Shown piece by piece: positions 8,652 through 18,142 of a stretch of 64,000 bases of DNA. The notes under the pieces are model-generated. The model searched no databases. It worked only from the letters and a program-made list of their open reading frames with translations, and was not told where the DNA came from. Position 1 is the first letter of the stretch; the number at the start of each line of letters is the position of its first letter. The stretch is taken from assembly GCA_050951925.1 (NCBI GenBank), contig JBMNJZ010000001.1, forward strand, positions 1 to 64,000, read 5' to 3'. A program made the translations under genes and the position numbers. This DNA is from UBA1046 sp012511325 (GTDB lineage: Bacteria; Bacillota; Clostridia; Saccharofermentanales; DTU023).

Positions 8652-9668
8652 TTACTGTTCATTCTCATTGGCAACTTCTTCGGCTTCATCCTTAATTTTA
8701 GGATACTTAAGTCCAAAGGCCGCATTATAATCGACAAACGAATCTGAACCGGCATAATTCCCCCGATTGCGGGATTTTATCGAACCGCGTCTGCCCTGTT
8801 TTCTACTGTCTTGCCATTCCTTTTGTTCTTCTTTTATATCTGCCACAGATTTCAGATTCTTGTCATGCCAGCGCTTTAAAGTCGCGTCAGCGTAATTCAG
8901 AGGATTGCTGCTGCCTGCACTATTCTCAAGAGCAAGGCTGATTACTTCCAGATCAAAGCCAAGTTCATAAACCCAACTTTCTACCAATCTCATACTCGGC
9001 GCACTGCTGGGAATTCTCAATTCCTTGCAGACATGTCTGTAAATAGCCAGAAATTTCTCATTTTCTTCATAAAAATCACTGAGCTCGGAAAATGTTCTGA
9101 TTTGATGTTTGCCCCATCTGTCAGCGATTGCATTAAGAAAAGGTCTGTTTAAGCGGCCCCATTTGTCTGAAGCGGTAGCTTCAGCGAATAGAGCCTGGAC
9201 TACTGCCGGTTCAAATTGAAATTTCAAAAACCAATTATCAATCATATTGTACCAAGCGTGTGTCATCAGGCCCTGGAAATACTCATTATTAATGGCGGTA
9301 ATAACCTGTTCCCGCTCTGAAATAATTTCCGGCGACAATATCGACACCTGAGAACTCTGTCGGTCCTCAATCAGAGTTCTGATCTCTAAGGCTTTCAAGT
9401 CTGACAATTTTATCCCATTCTGCTCCAATATGATCAATTCTGCTTCGACCAGCTCACTTAGAGCCAGATCAATCTCTTTTGGGGTATGTGATAAACGCAG
9501 ACTCAGATCTTTCCTGTCGATCTCTCTTTTTCCATTGTGATAGGCCGATAGAAGCAGAAGGTAGCATTTAATGGCAGCATGCCCCAGTTTCGGCATATAT
9601 TCCTGTATGAATATATCCGGAACCAGGGTGTCTGACAGTAGATATTTATCTTGTCCTATAATCTTCAT
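8652..9668 (-). CDS. dnaD: DnaD-domain primosome protein
   Basis: This 338-residue protein starts with a winged-helix region at about 30-110. Its C-terminal half carries the DnaD/DnaB2 domain, at MRLVESWVYELGFDLEVIS and the helix NYADATLKRWHDKN, which is a variant of the YxxxI-x2-W signature. A charged, Arg/Gly-rich tail follows. DnaD family proteins act at oriC and in restart primosomes, remodelling DNA and recruiting helicase with DnaI, whose gene lies 12 bases downstream. The ribosome binding site is GAGGT a few bases before the ATG. A strong hairpin lies just upstream, at 9691-9720. Confidence 0.88.
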   Translation of the reverse strand: MKIIGQDKYLLSDTLVPDIFIQEYMPKLGHAAIKCYLLLLSAYHNGKREIDRKDLSLRLSHTPKEIDLALSELVEAELIILEQNGIKLSDLKALEIRTLIEDRQSSQVSILSPEIISEREQVITAINNEYFQGLMTHAWYNMIDNWFLKFQFEPAVVQALFAEATASDKWGRLNRPFLNAIADRWGKHQIRTFSELSDFYEENEKFLAIYRHVCKELRIPSSAPSMRLVESWVYELGFDLEVISLALENSAGSSNPLNYADATLKRWHDKNLKSVADIKEEQKEWQDSRKQGRRGSIKSRNRGNYAGSDSFVDYNAAFGLKYPKIKDEAEEVANENEQ

Positions 9669-9690
9669 GGCAGACCTCAGCTTAAGATTA

Positions 9691-9720
9691 AGAGCCCGTT
9701 CTCAGATGAGAACGGGCTCT
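9691..9720 (-). terminator. Strong hairpin between PFOR and dnaD
   Basis: A 14-base-pair perfect inverted repeat (9691-9704 with 9707-9720) has a two-base centre. It lies 69 bases beyond the PFOR stop and 22 bases before the dnaD start. The minus-strand side has no T run, so it may be a weak terminator for PFOR, an mRNA 3' stabiliser, or a hairpin in the dnaD leader. Confidence 0.6.
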
Positions 9721-9789
9721 CATTATAACATATTTTTTCCTTAGTTCCGGGCGTTCAATCTTCCCACCACGGAATCAAGTGCCCGCCGT

Positions 9790-12700
9790 CTATTCAGACG
9801 CCATGCGGAGATAGTACTGATAACGCTCCTCAGCAGTCTTACGACTATTTTCAAAGATCTCTTTGACTGTGTCTTCCGGATAAGTCTTAAGCAGTGAGGT
9901 ATAGCGTACCTCTTGCTCTAAGAATTCGGTATAAGGACGTGTAGGCGGTTTCGAATCTAGTACAAAGGGATTCTTACCCTCTTTCTTCAAATCGGGATTG
10001 AAGCGATAGAGATGCCAGTAACCAGTCTCAACCGCATCTTTTTCACGCTGCTGAACCAGTGTCATGCCGCCTCTGATACCGTGGTTGATACAGGGGGCAT
10101 AAGCAATAATCAGAGACGGGCCGTCATAGGCTTCAGCTTCGCGGATAGCTCTCAAAGCCTGCAGCTGACTGGCTCCCATTGCTATCTGTGCCACATAGAC
10201 ATAGCCATAGGTCATGGCCATCGCGCCCAGATCCTTCTTCTTCACCACTTTGCCGCCGGCGGCAAACTGAGCAACCGCGCCGAGATTGGTTGACTTAGAA
10301 GCCTGGCCGCCGGTATTGGAGTAAACCTCGGTATCCAACACCAGGACATTGACATTTTCGCCGGAGGCCAGAACATGATCCAGACCGCCATAGCCAATGT
10401 CATAGGCCCAGCCGTCACCACCGATGATCCAAGTAGATCTCAGAACCAGATAATCTTTGAGTGCCAGAATATCCGCTACCAGAGCAGCTGCATCGCCCTT
10501 GTAAGCTTCAAGAGCGGCCACCAGCTCCTCAGATACCTGACGTGTCTTTTCTGCATCGTCCTTAGATTCCAGCCAGTTCTTCACCGGTTCGGCCAGAGAC
10601 GCAATATTCATATCAGCTAATTCTTTGATCTTGGCAGTGACACGAGCTCTGATCTGTTTCACACCCAGATGCATTCCCAGACCATGTTCAGCATTATCTT
10701 CGAACAGGCTGTTCGCCCAAGCAGGACCATGGCCTTTAGAATTTGGCGTATAAGGCATGGAGGGAGCGGAACCGCCATAGATCGAGGAGCATCCGGTAGC
10801 ATTGGAAATTTGCATCCGATCTCCGACTAACTGTGTCACCAGTTTGACATATGGTGTTTCACCGCAGCCTGCACAGGCACCTGAGAACTCAAACAGAGGC
10901 TCCTCAAATTGCGAACCCTTAACCGAGGTCTTATTCATCGGATTAGCTTTCTTGGGCAGTGAAATAGCGTAGTCCCAATTATCGCTTTCAGCAAAATGAT
11001 CGCCTATGGGCTCCATCGTCAGTGATTTGACTTTGGTGGGACAGACTTGAGCACAGGATCCGCAACCGGTGCAGTCCAGTACTGACAGCTGCATGCGGAA
11101 TTTATAGTCATCATATGGCTTCGAACCGTCCACAGTCTCGAAACCATCCGGAGCATTCTTGGCTTCTTCTTCCGTCAGCAGGAAAGGACGAATCGCCGCA
11201 TGTGGACAGACAAATGAGCATTGGTTGCACTGGATACAGGTCTCGGGATGCCAGACCGGCACTGTAACGGCTATGCCGCGCTTCTCATATTTGCTGGTTC
11301 CTTGCGGGAAGGTTCCGTCAGCAGCATCCTTGAAAACAGAAACCGGCAGCGAGTTGCCATTCTGAGCATTCATCACATCTGCTACATTCTTGATGAAATC
11401 CGGAACATCGCGCTTGACCGGCTCATCTTCAGGTGCATGGGCCCATTCGGCAGGTACATCTACCTTCTTAAGGTTCTCAACGCCTAAATCGACGGCCTTG
11501 TAGTTCATTTGAACGACTTCCTCACCACGCCTGCCGTAAGATTTGACAATGGATTCTTTCATATACTTGATTGCATCCTCCAAAGGAATAACCTTAGCCA
11601 GCTTGAAGAATGCAGACTGCATGATGGTATTGATGCGGGCGCCCAGTCCGATTTCATTAGCCAGAGTTACAGCATCAATCGTATAGAAATCGATATCATT
11701 TTGAGCGATAAAACGCTTCATGGCGCTAGGCAAATGCTCGCTTAATTCTTCATCCTTCCACAGAGTATTGAGCAGGAAAGTGCCACCCTTTTTAAGCGGA
11801 GTGAGCATATCATATTTATCAACATAGGCCTGATTATGGCAGGCAATAAAGTCCGCACTATTAACCAGATAAGGAGCCTTGATCGGATTATGACCAAAAC
11901 GCAGGTCGGAAATGGTTACGCCGCCGGACTTTTTCGAGTCATAGCTGAAATAAGCCTGAGCATACATATCTGTATTGTCACCAATGATCTTGATGGAGTT
12001 TTTATTGGCTCCGACAGTTCCATCTGAACCTAAGCCCCAGAAGCGGGCAGAGATTGTGCCTTCTCTGGCAACATCGATAGATTCTTCAATCGGCAAGGAC
12101 AGATTTGTAACATCATCAACGATACCGATGGTAAAGCTATGCCAAGGATTCTCTTTGTCCAGATGTTTGAACACTGCCAGAATTTGATCGGGTGTGGTGT
12201 CTTTAGAACCCAGGCCATAACGTCCGCCGATGATGAGCGGAGAACGACCGCTGTTGCAGAACACTTCTTTGACATCAAGATACAGAGGCTCACCTTCCGC
12301 GCCTGGTTCCTTGGTGCGGTCAAGTACCGCTATCTTTTTACAACTCTCGGGCACTGCAGCGAGAAGGCGCTTGCCGGAGAAGGGGCGATAGAGATGAACA
12401 TGCACTGCGCCGACTTTATGTCCTCTGGCATTGAGATAATCAACCGTCTCACAGACTGTTTCATAAACTGAACCCATGCAGATGATGACTTTCTCGGCAT
12501 CTTCAGCACCGTGATAAACAAACGGTTTGTAATAGCGTCCGGTCAATTTGGTGATCTCATCCATATATTCTTCAACGACATCAGCGACTTTGTTGTAGTA
12601 AGGATTAGCCGCTTCACGGGCCTGGAAGAAAATATCCGGATTTTGCGCAGTTCCGCGCAATTGGGGCTTGTTCGGCGACAGGCCTCTTTCGCGGAAAGCA

Positions 12701-13308
12701 CTCAGTGCTTCCTGGTCAACCAGTTTAGCCAGATCATCATAATCCAAAGCTTCAATCTTCTGGACTTCATGAGAGGTACGGAAACCATCGAAGAAATGCA
12801 GGAAAGGCACTCTGCTCTTAATCGCCGCTAAATGAGCAATCGAGCCGATATCCATCGCCTGCTGTACACCGGCTGAGGCGATCAGTGCAAATCCTGTCTG
12901 ACGGCAGGCCATAACGTCTGAATGGTCACCAAAGATTGACAGCGCGTGTGCGGCAACCGCGCGTGCCGAAACGTGGAAAACTCCCGGCAGCAGTTCGCCT
13001 GAGATCTTATACATATTGGGGATCATAAGAAGTAGTCCCTGTGAAGCCGTATAAGTAGTGGTCAACGCTCCCGTTGCGAGTGAACCGTGGACCACGCCAG
13101 CGGCTCCTGCTTCAGACTGCATCTCAATCACTTTTACGGTCTGGCCGAAGATATTCTTCATCCCCTGTACCGACCATTTGTCAACCATGTCTGCCATGTT
13201 TGAAGAAGGTGTGATTGGATAGATTCCTGCAACCTCGGTGAAAGCATACGAAGCGTAAGCTGCAGCCGTGTTGCCGTCCATGGTCATTACTTTCTTTTCT
13301 TTTGCCAT
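9790..13308 (-). CDS. nifJ: Pyruvate:ferredoxin (flavodoxin) oxidoreductase, single-chain
   Basis: PFOR converts pyruvate plus CoA to acetyl-CoA, CO2 and reduced ferredoxin in the cytoplasm. At 1172 residues all domains are fused: the PYR domain (N-terminus), the transketolase C-like domain, the gamma domain, a two-cluster ferredoxin domain (CIQCNQCSFVCPH and CTGCGSCAQVCPT), and the TPP domain with CAGCGETPYVKL, GDGWAYDIGYGGLDH and the Mg-binding TEVYSNTGGQ. A further conserved Cys lies in NATGCSS. AAAGGAG precedes the ATG. Its pyruvate could come from both glycolysis and the citramalate lyase encoded at 39133-41694. Its electrons could feed the Rnf complex. Confidence 0.98.
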   Translation of the reverse strand: MAKEKKVMTMDGNTAAAYASYAFTEVAGIYPITPSSNMADMVDKWSVQGMKNIFGQTVKVIEMQSEAGAAGVVHGSLATGALTTTYTASQGLLLMIPNMYKISGELLPGVFHVSARAVAAHALSIFGDHSDVMACRQTGFALIASAGVQQAMDIGSIAHLAAIKSRVPFLHFFDGFRTSHEVQKIEALDYDDLAKLVDQEALSAFRERGLSPNKPQLRGTAQNPDIFFQAREAANPYYNKVADVVEEYMDEITKLTGRYYKPFVYHGAEDAEKVIICMGSVYETVCETVDYLNARGHKVGAVHVHLYRPFSGKRLLAAVPESCKKIAVLDRTKEPGAEGEPLYLDVKEVFCNSGRSPLIIGGRYGLGSKDTTPDQILAVFKHLDKENPWHSFTIGIVDDVTNLSLPIEESIDVAREGTISARFWGLGSDGTVGANKNSIKIIGDNTDMYAQAYFSYDSKKSGGVTISDLRFGHNPIKAPYLVNSADFIACHNQAYVDKYDMLTPLKKGGTFLLNTLWKDEELSEHLPSAMKRFIAQNDIDFYTIDAVTLANEIGLGARINTIMQSAFFKLAKVIPLEDAIKYMKESIVKSYGRRGEEVVQMNYKAVDLGVENLKKVDVPAEWAHAPEDEPVKRDVPDFIKNVADVMNAQNGNSLPVSVFKDAADGTFPQGTSKYEKRGIAVTVPVWHPETCIQCNQCSFVCPHAAIRPFLLTEEEAKNAPDGFETVDGSKPYDDYKFRMQLSVLDCTGCGSCAQVCPTKVKSLTMEPIGDHFAESDNWDYAISLPKKANPMNKTSVKGSQFEEPLFEFSGACAGCGETPYVKLVTQLVGDRMQISNATGCSSIYGGSAPSMPYTPNSKGHGPAWANSLFEDNAEHGLGMHLGVKQIRARVTAKIKELADMNIASLAEPVKNWLESKDDAEKTRQVSEELVAALEAYKGDAAALVADILALKDYLVLRSTWIIGGDGWAYDIGYGGLDHVLASGENVNVLVLDTEVYSNTGGQASKSTNLGAVAQFAAGGKVVKKKDLGAMAMTYGYVYVAQIAMGASQLQALRAIREAEAYDGPSLIIAYAPCINHGIRGGMTLVQQREKDAVETGYWHLYRFNPDLKKEGKNPFVLDSKPPTRPYTEFLEQEVRYTSLLKTYPEDTVKEIFENSRKTAEERYQYYLRMASE

Positions 13309-13327
13309 GAAATGCTCCTTTACTATA

Positions 13328-13404
13328 TTAGGTTATTTTTGCCTAAGTAATTATTGCGTAACGAACTGTGAGAACTAAGTCCTGCGCCACCATATAGTAT
13401 ATCA
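13328..13404 (-). promoter_or_regulatory. Probable promoter and leader of the PFOR gene
   Basis: On the minus strand an extended -10 TGATATACT lies at 13396-13404, just past the gpmI stop. No convincing -35 is visible. The leader, about 80 bases long, ends with an inverted repeat TTAGG (13328-13332) and CCTAA (13342-13346) that could be an operator or small hairpin. The hexamers are modest, so this is tentative. Confidence 0.4.
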
Positions 13405-13411
13405 TAAGTAT

Positions 13412-14977
13412 TTAAATAATAGGGCGAACAAGCAGGGATTCACCTGTCATCTTGTCCGGAATGGGTATCCCCATCAAATCGAGCATGGTCGGTGCTATAT
13501 CGCAGAGTCTTCCTCCTCGGAGTGTGCCCTCTCTGATACCAGCTCCGATCATTAGAACCTGATTGCTGGTGTGAGCAGTGAAAGCGCCGCCATTGACTTG
13601 ATCTATCATCTGCTCGGCATTGCCGTGATCAGCCGTAATCAGGACAATCCCATCCTGATCCAGTACTTTTTGCACTACTTGACCAACTGAAGCATCCACC
13701 GTTTCTACAGCTTGCACTGCTGCCGCAAAAACGCCGGTATGTCCCACCATATCGCAATTAGCATAATTAAGTATGACCACATCATAAAGTCCGGTATCCA
13801 GCCGTTTCAAAACTTCTGCGGTCACTTCCGGCGCACTCATTGCAGGTTGTAAATCATATGTTGCCACTTTAGGTGAGGGTATTAAGATATGATCCTCACC
13901 AGGCAGTTTTTCTTCACGACCTGCATTGAAGAAAAAAGTCACATGAGCGTATTTTTCGGTTTCGGCGATTCTGAGCTGCCGCAACCCCAATTGTGACAAA
14001 TACTGGCCTAAAGTATCTTCGATCTGTTCCTGATCATAGGCAATCAGCAGACCGGGATATGCTCTGAATGTATCATCGTAATCTGTCATAGTAACAAAGC
14101 AAAGCGGAAATCTTCCTTTCGGCAGCGGGAAGCCTGTAAAATCAGGTTGCATAAAGCTGCGCGTCAATTCCCGGGCGCGATCAGGCCGGAAGTTAAAAAA
14201 GATCACACTGTCGTGAGCCTTGATCAAAGCCGGAGAACCGCCGTCAATAATTACACTGACAGGCAGCAAAAACTCATCCGTGATATTTTTCGTATATGAT
14301 TCGACGATATAAGCCAGAGGATCGGCGGTTGTTAGACCCGTGCCCTCAACCAGAGTCTGATAGGCCTTTTGCACGCGCTCCCAGCGCAAATCTCTATCCA
14401 TAGCATAATAGCGTCCGCACAGCGAGGCCAGGCGACCTGTGCCCAATTCCTGCATCTTTTGCAATAGTTCACGAGTATAATCCAAGCCAGAGGTGGGAGA
14501 TACATCCCGCCCATCATAAAAAGCATGGACATATACCTGCTCAAGTCCATGGTGAGCAGCTAAATCCAACAACCCGAATAAATGTTTAAGATGGCTGTGA
14601 ACCCCCCCATCGGACAATAAGCCCATTAAATGCAGAGCACTGTTTTGCTCTTTAACATTACTGATTGCCTGCAGAAAAGCGGTATTTTGCAGATAATTAC
14701 CTGATTCCATATCCTGACTGATTCGAGACAGATCCTGATAAACAATTCTGCCGGCGCCCAGATTAATATGTCCGACCTCGGAATTACCCATCTGCCCTGC
14801 CGGCAAGCCAACATCCTCGCCGGAAGTTCCGATCATAGTTGTGGGCCATTCCCGGGCCAAGCTGTTAAGATTTGGTGTTTTGGCCGCCCTGACGGCATTG
14901 CCTTCTATAATTTCTGACTGTCCCCAGCCATCAAGTATTGTCAGTACAATCGGACGCCTGACCGGAATAATCTCCAT
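13412..14977 (-). CDS. gpmI: 2,3-bisphosphoglycerate-independent phosphoglycerate mutase
   Basis: This enzyme interconverts 3- and 2-phosphoglycerate in lower glycolysis using two Mn2+ ions and a phosphoserine intermediate. The 521-residue protein begins with VLTILDGWG, carrying the first metal Asp. GQMGNSEVGH has the catalytic Ser66. FNFRPDRARELTRS and the C-terminal VILITADHGNAEQM complete the alkaline-phosphatase-like metal site. It lies downstream of pgk-tpi on the same strand with a 93-base gap containing a hairpin. Enolase and GAPDH are not in the window. Confidence 0.97.
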   Translation of the reverse strand: MEIIPVRRPIVLTILDGWGQSEIIEGNAVRAAKTPNLNSLAREWPTTMIGTSGEDVGLPAGQMGNSEVGHINLGAGRIVYQDLSRISQDMESGNYLQNTAFLQAISNVKEQNSALHLMGLLSDGGVHSHLKHLFGLLDLAAHHGLEQVYVHAFYDGRDVSPTSGLDYTRELLQKMQELGTGRLASLCGRYYAMDRDLRWERVQKAYQTLVEGTGLTTADPLAYIVESYTKNITDEFLLPVSVIIDGGSPALIKAHDSVIFFNFRPDRARELTRSFMQPDFTGFPLPKGRFPLCFVTMTDYDDTFRAYPGLLIAYDQEQIEDTLGQYLSQLGLRQLRIAETEKYAHVTFFFNAGREEKLPGEDHILIPSPKVATYDLQPAMSAPEVTAEVLKRLDTGLYDVVILNYANCDMVGHTGVFAAAVQAVETVDASVGQVVQKVLDQDGIVLITADHGNAEQMIDQVNGGAFTAHTSNQVLMIGAGIREGTLRGGRLCDIAPTMLDLMGIPIPDKMTGESLLVRPII

Positions 14978-15010
14978 CTGCTATATCGTTTCCTCTCATC
15001 CAAAACTCAG

Positions 15011-15036
15011 CTCTGACTACAGTCCCCCGGTCAGAG
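15011..15036 (-). terminator. Hairpin between pgk-tpi and gpmI
   Basis: CTCTGAC (15011-15017) pairs with GTCAGAG (15030-15036), with a 12-base loop containing CCCCC. On the minus strand a short GTTTT follows a few bases later, so it may be a leaky terminator tuning gpmI expression against pgk-tpi. Confidence 0.4.
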
Positions 15037-15070
15037 GCAGAAAATATCAACTGACTTTATCGTTTCAATT

Positions 15071-17017
15071 CTATTCCGCAGCTGCGATCAGCGAGAAATC
15101 TTCAGCTTTGAGCGAAGCGCCGCCCACCAAGCCACCGTCGACATCAGCCTGAGCAAAAAGTCCGGCTGCATTAGCTGCATTGACCGATCCGCCGTAGAGA
15201 ATCCTAATTTCATCCGCCGCCTTCGCATCATATAAATCTGCCAGTTCCCGCCGGATAAAGGCACAAACCTCCTGCGCCTGTTCATCAGTCGCCGTGCGAC
15301 CGGTGCCGATGGCCCAAATAGGCTCATAAGCTACCACTAGGCGGAAAAAATCTTGCGCCTCTATGCCCGCAAAGCATTCGCGGATCTGAGTTCGGATAAA
15401 ATCGAAAGTCTCATTTCTTTCACGCTGAGCCAATGATTCGCCAACACAAATAATCGGAAATACTCCCCAAGTCAGAGCAGCTTTAATTTTAGCATTAATG
15501 TCAGCATTGCTTTCCTGGAAATACTCTCGCCGTTCGGAATGGCCAACAATCACATAGGAAACATTCATATCTGCCAGCATCTTCATGGAAATTTCACCGG
15601 TATAGGCGCCGCTATCAACCGGATGGCCGTTCTGAGCCGCAACCGTGACAGCTGTTCCCGACACGAGATCCAGTGCTATAGACAAGACAGTAAAAGGAAC
15701 ACCCAGCACCACTTCCGCTTTCGCTTCTGTCACCAGTGGCAGCAACTGTTCGATCAGCTTCCGGCATTCCGCCGGTGTGCCTTTGTTCATCTTCCAATTA
15801 CCGGCCGCCAACAATTGTCTGCTGTCCCGGTTCGAGAGAGCTGCCAGTCCGGGCAAAACTTTGCCTTCCAATAGTTCAAGTGAGGCGCCGCCTCCGGTAG
15901 AAATATGGGTTACTTTTTCAGCATATCCCAGCTGTTCGAGGGCTGAAGCTGAGTCGCCCCCGCCAATAATTGAAGTTGCGCCTGATTCAGCAACAGCAGC
16001 AGCAATTTTTCTGGTTCCCTCGGCAAAAACCGGAAATTCGAAGACGCCCATGGGTCCGTTCCAGATGACGGTCCTGGAATTCTTGATAACAGAAGCAAAG
16101 TTGGCAACTGTTTGCGGTCCGATATCCATGCCCATCCAAGCCGGATCAAACTGATTGGCAGGCACGATCTTGGAGGCCGCCCCAGGAGCAAAATCATCAG
16201 ACACGACATTATCTTGCGGAAGGATCAGATTTACACCCTTTGCTTTCGCTTTCTCCAAAATACTGAGAGCTACTTCCTGCTTATCGGCTTCGATCGGTGA
16301 GGTACCCGTCTCCCAGCCTTGAGCAGCGTAGAAGGTATAGGCCATTGCGCCACCAATCAGCAGATTATCTACCTTGTCCAAAAGATTTTCCAATACGCCT
16401 ATTTTGTCTGATACCTTCGCTCCGCCGATAATGGCTGTGAACGGACGTTCAGGCGCTGCCAAAGCAGCAACCATAACATCCAGCTCTTTCTGAACTAAGA
16501 AGCCGGCTGCAGATGGCAAAAACTTGGCCAGACCGAATGTAGAGGCATGGGCGCGATGCGAAGTGCCGAAAGCATCATTGACATATACCTCTGCTAAAGA
16601 GGCCAGTTCTTTGGCAAAGCTGCGGTCATTGGCAGTTTCTTCCTTATGATATCTGACATTTTCCAACATCAGAATTTCGCCTTCCTTAAGTAGAGCCGCC
16701 TTGCCCTTGGCATCTTCGCCAATGACATCCTTAGCCAGAATTATTTCCTTCCCCAGAAGCTCTCCCAGGCGTTTGGCCGCCGGAGCCATCGACTGAGCCG
16801 GGTCAAATCCTTTCGGGCGGCCCAGATGTGATACCAGAATCAGCTTGGCACCGTGCTCCAGAAGATATTGGATAGAGGGCAGGGCTGCCTTAATACGGGT
16901 ATCATCAGTAATCGTACCGGTATCCTTGTCTAGCGGGACATTAAAGTCTACTCGCATAATCACTTTTTTACCCTGGACATTTAGATCAGAGAGAGATTTT
17001 TTCTGTAATAAAGACAT
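15071..17017 (-). CDS. pgk-tpiA: Fused phosphoglycerate kinase - triosephosphate isomerase
   Basis: One 648-residue frame encodes two glycolytic enzymes. Residues 1-395 are phosphoglycerate kinase: RVDFNVP at 22, SHLGRP at 63, NGPMG at 320 and the nucleotide-site GGGDS at 352. Residues from about 400 to 648 are triosephosphate isomerase: NWKMN with catalytic Lys409, VGHSERREYF with His493, AYEPIWAIGTG with Glu565, and the phosphate-binding YGGS loop. No stop or internal ribosome site separates them. Such PGK-TIM fusions are known, for example in Thermotoga maritima, but are uncommon. A perfect 14-base palindrome precedes its ribosome binding site. Confidence 0.96.
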   Translation of the reverse strand: MSLLQKKSLSDLNVQGKKVIMRVDFNVPLDKDTGTITDDTRIKAALPSIQYLLEHGAKLILVSHLGRPKGFDPAQSMAPAAKRLGELLGKEIILAKDVIGEDAKGKAALLKEGEILMLENVRYHKEETANDRSFAKELASLAEVYVNDAFGTSHRAHASTFGLAKFLPSAAGFLVQKELDVMVAALAAPERPFTAIIGGAKVSDKIGVLENLLDKVDNLLIGGAMAYTFYAAQGWETGTSPIEADKQEVALSILEKAKAKGVNLILPQDNVVSDDFAPGAASKIVPANQFDPAWMGMDIGPQTVANFASVIKNSRTVIWNGPMGVFEFPVFAEGTRKIAAAVAESGATSIIGGGDSASALEQLGYAEKVTHISTGGGASLELLEGKVLPGLAALSNRDSRQLLAAGNWKMNKGTPAECRKLIEQLLPLVTEAKAEVVLGVPFTVLSIALDLVSGTAVTVAAQNGHPVDSGAYTGEISMKMLADMNVSYVIVGHSERREYFQESNADINAKIKAALTWGVFPIICVGESLAQRERNETFDFIRTQIRECFAGIEAQDFFRLVVAYEPIWAIGTGRTATDEQAQEVCAFIRRELADLYDAKAADEIRILYGGSVNAANAAGLFAQADVDGGLVGGASLKAEDFSLIAAAE

Positions 17018-17032
17018 CCGTTTGCTCCTTTG

Positions 17033-17046
17033 CAGCGCTAGCGCTG
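17033..17046. promoter_or_regulatory. 14-base perfect palindrome upstream of pgk-tpi
   Basis: CAGCGCTAGCGCTG is self-complementary and sits just 5' of the pgk-tpi ribosome binding site, in the divergent region shared with the glycosyltransferase gene. It has the size and symmetry of an operator for a dimeric repressor. No regulator gene is adjacent, so its role is inferred. Confidence 0.4.
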
Positions 17047-17121
17047 TCTAAAATTTTGATCAATAAAGATTCTTAGCATATATAATAACTAATAATCTCA
17101 TTCTAGTATGACGCAAATGTT

Positions 17122-17150
17122 TTTACAATTATGCTGTGTTAGAATAGATT
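17122..17150 (+). promoter_or_regulatory. Probable promoter of the glycosyltransferase gene
   Basis: TTTACA (17122-17127) and TAGATT (17145-17150) have a 17-base spacer. Transcription would begin about 20 bases before the GTG start at 17177 and just ahead of its CGGAGG ribosome binding site. Confidence 0.5.
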
Positions 17151-17176
17151 TATATTTGCACTGTCGGAGGTTTAGT

Positions 17177-18142
17177 GTGCAACTATCTTTGGTAATCCCT
17201 TTCTACAACGAAGAAAAGCAGATCCCGCAGACTCTTGACGTGTGCATACCGATTCTGGAAAAGACAGGACGCAGTTGGGAGATTATAGCTATTGATGATG
17301 GCTCAACTGATGGAAGCTGGCAAAAACTGACTGCAGCTGCGGAAGATCAAAGAATTCGTGCTTTTCATTTTTCCCGCAACTTCGGCAAGGAAGCTGCTAT
17401 TTGTGCCGGATTGGATCTGGCCTGCGGAGATGTGATTATCCTGATGGACGGAGATTTGCAGCACCCGCCCGCATATATACCCGAAATGCTCGCCTTATGG
17501 GATCAGGGCTATGAAGTCGTAGAGGGCAAAAAAGCTAAAAGAGGCAAGGAATCTCTCTGGTCCAGGCTTAATGCCGGAATTTTTTATGGCAGCTTCCGCA
17601 AACTGTCCGGTTATGATCTGACTAATGCCTCAGATTTCAAGCTATTGGATCGCCGTGTTGTAGACGCCTGGCGCACCTTGCCCGAGCAAAATACATTCTT
17701 CAGAGCTCTCTCTCTTTGGCTGGGCTTCAAGCGTACCAGTTTTAGTTTTGAGGTAGCTGAGCGAACAAGCGGCAAGAGCAAGTGGAAGATCCGTGATTTG
17801 ATCAGGCTATCGCTGGATGCGATGACCGGTTTTTCGGCAAGGCCATTGTATCTGATTTCTTTCCTCGGTCTGATTTTGTTTATAATCTTCTTTATCCTCA
17901 GTATCCAAACACTGGCTAATTATTTCCTAGGCCGCGCAGCTTCCGGTTTTACTACGGTAATTTTACTCCAGCTGCTGATTGGGAGCTCGACTCTGACCAG
18001 TCTTGGCCTGATCGGTATTTATATCAGCAAAGTTTTTACTGAAATCAAGGCCAGACCACGTTATATCATCTCCGAAGCTGTCAATATGATCCCTCCTGCA
18101 GAGCCACAGCACTGCAGCGGCAGTATTGTGGTCGCGGATTAA
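17177..18142 (+). CDS. Family 2 glycosyltransferase, GtrB/DPM1-like, membrane
   Basis: The likely start is GTG at 17177, six bases after CGGAGG; an in-frame ATG at 17108 would add a non-conserved N-terminus. The 321-residue protein has a GT-A fold: SLVIPFYNEEKQI, IAIDDGSTDGSW with nucleotide-binding Asp, and the metal-binding D-G-D-L-Q-H-P. Two C-terminal membrane helices lie at about 235-300. This architecture is that of polyprenyl-phosphate glycosyltransferases, which load a sugar onto a lipid carrier for export. The stop overlaps the start of the next gene (TAATG), so the membrane protein is probably a partner that uses the lipid-linked sugar. Confidence 0.85.
   Translation: MQLSLVIPFYNEEKQIPQTLDVCIPILEKTGRSWEIIAIDDGSTDGSWQKLTAAAEDQRIRAFHFSRNFGKEAAICAGLDLACGDVIILMDGDLQHPPAYIPEMLALWDQGYEVVEGKKAKRGKESLWSRLNAGIFYGSFRKLSGYDLTNASDFKLLDRRVVDAWRTLPEQNTFFRALSLWLGFKRTSFSFEVAERTSGKSKWKIRDLIRLSLDAMTGFSARPLYLISFLGLILFIIFFILSIQTLANYFLGRAASGFTTVILLQLLIGSSTLTSLGLIGIYISKVFTEIKARPRYIISEAVNMIPPAEPQHCSGSIVVAD

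Noticed and set aside
15645..16154. Plus-strand open frame of 169 codons
   Set aside because: It is antisense to the well-supported pgk-tpi coding region.
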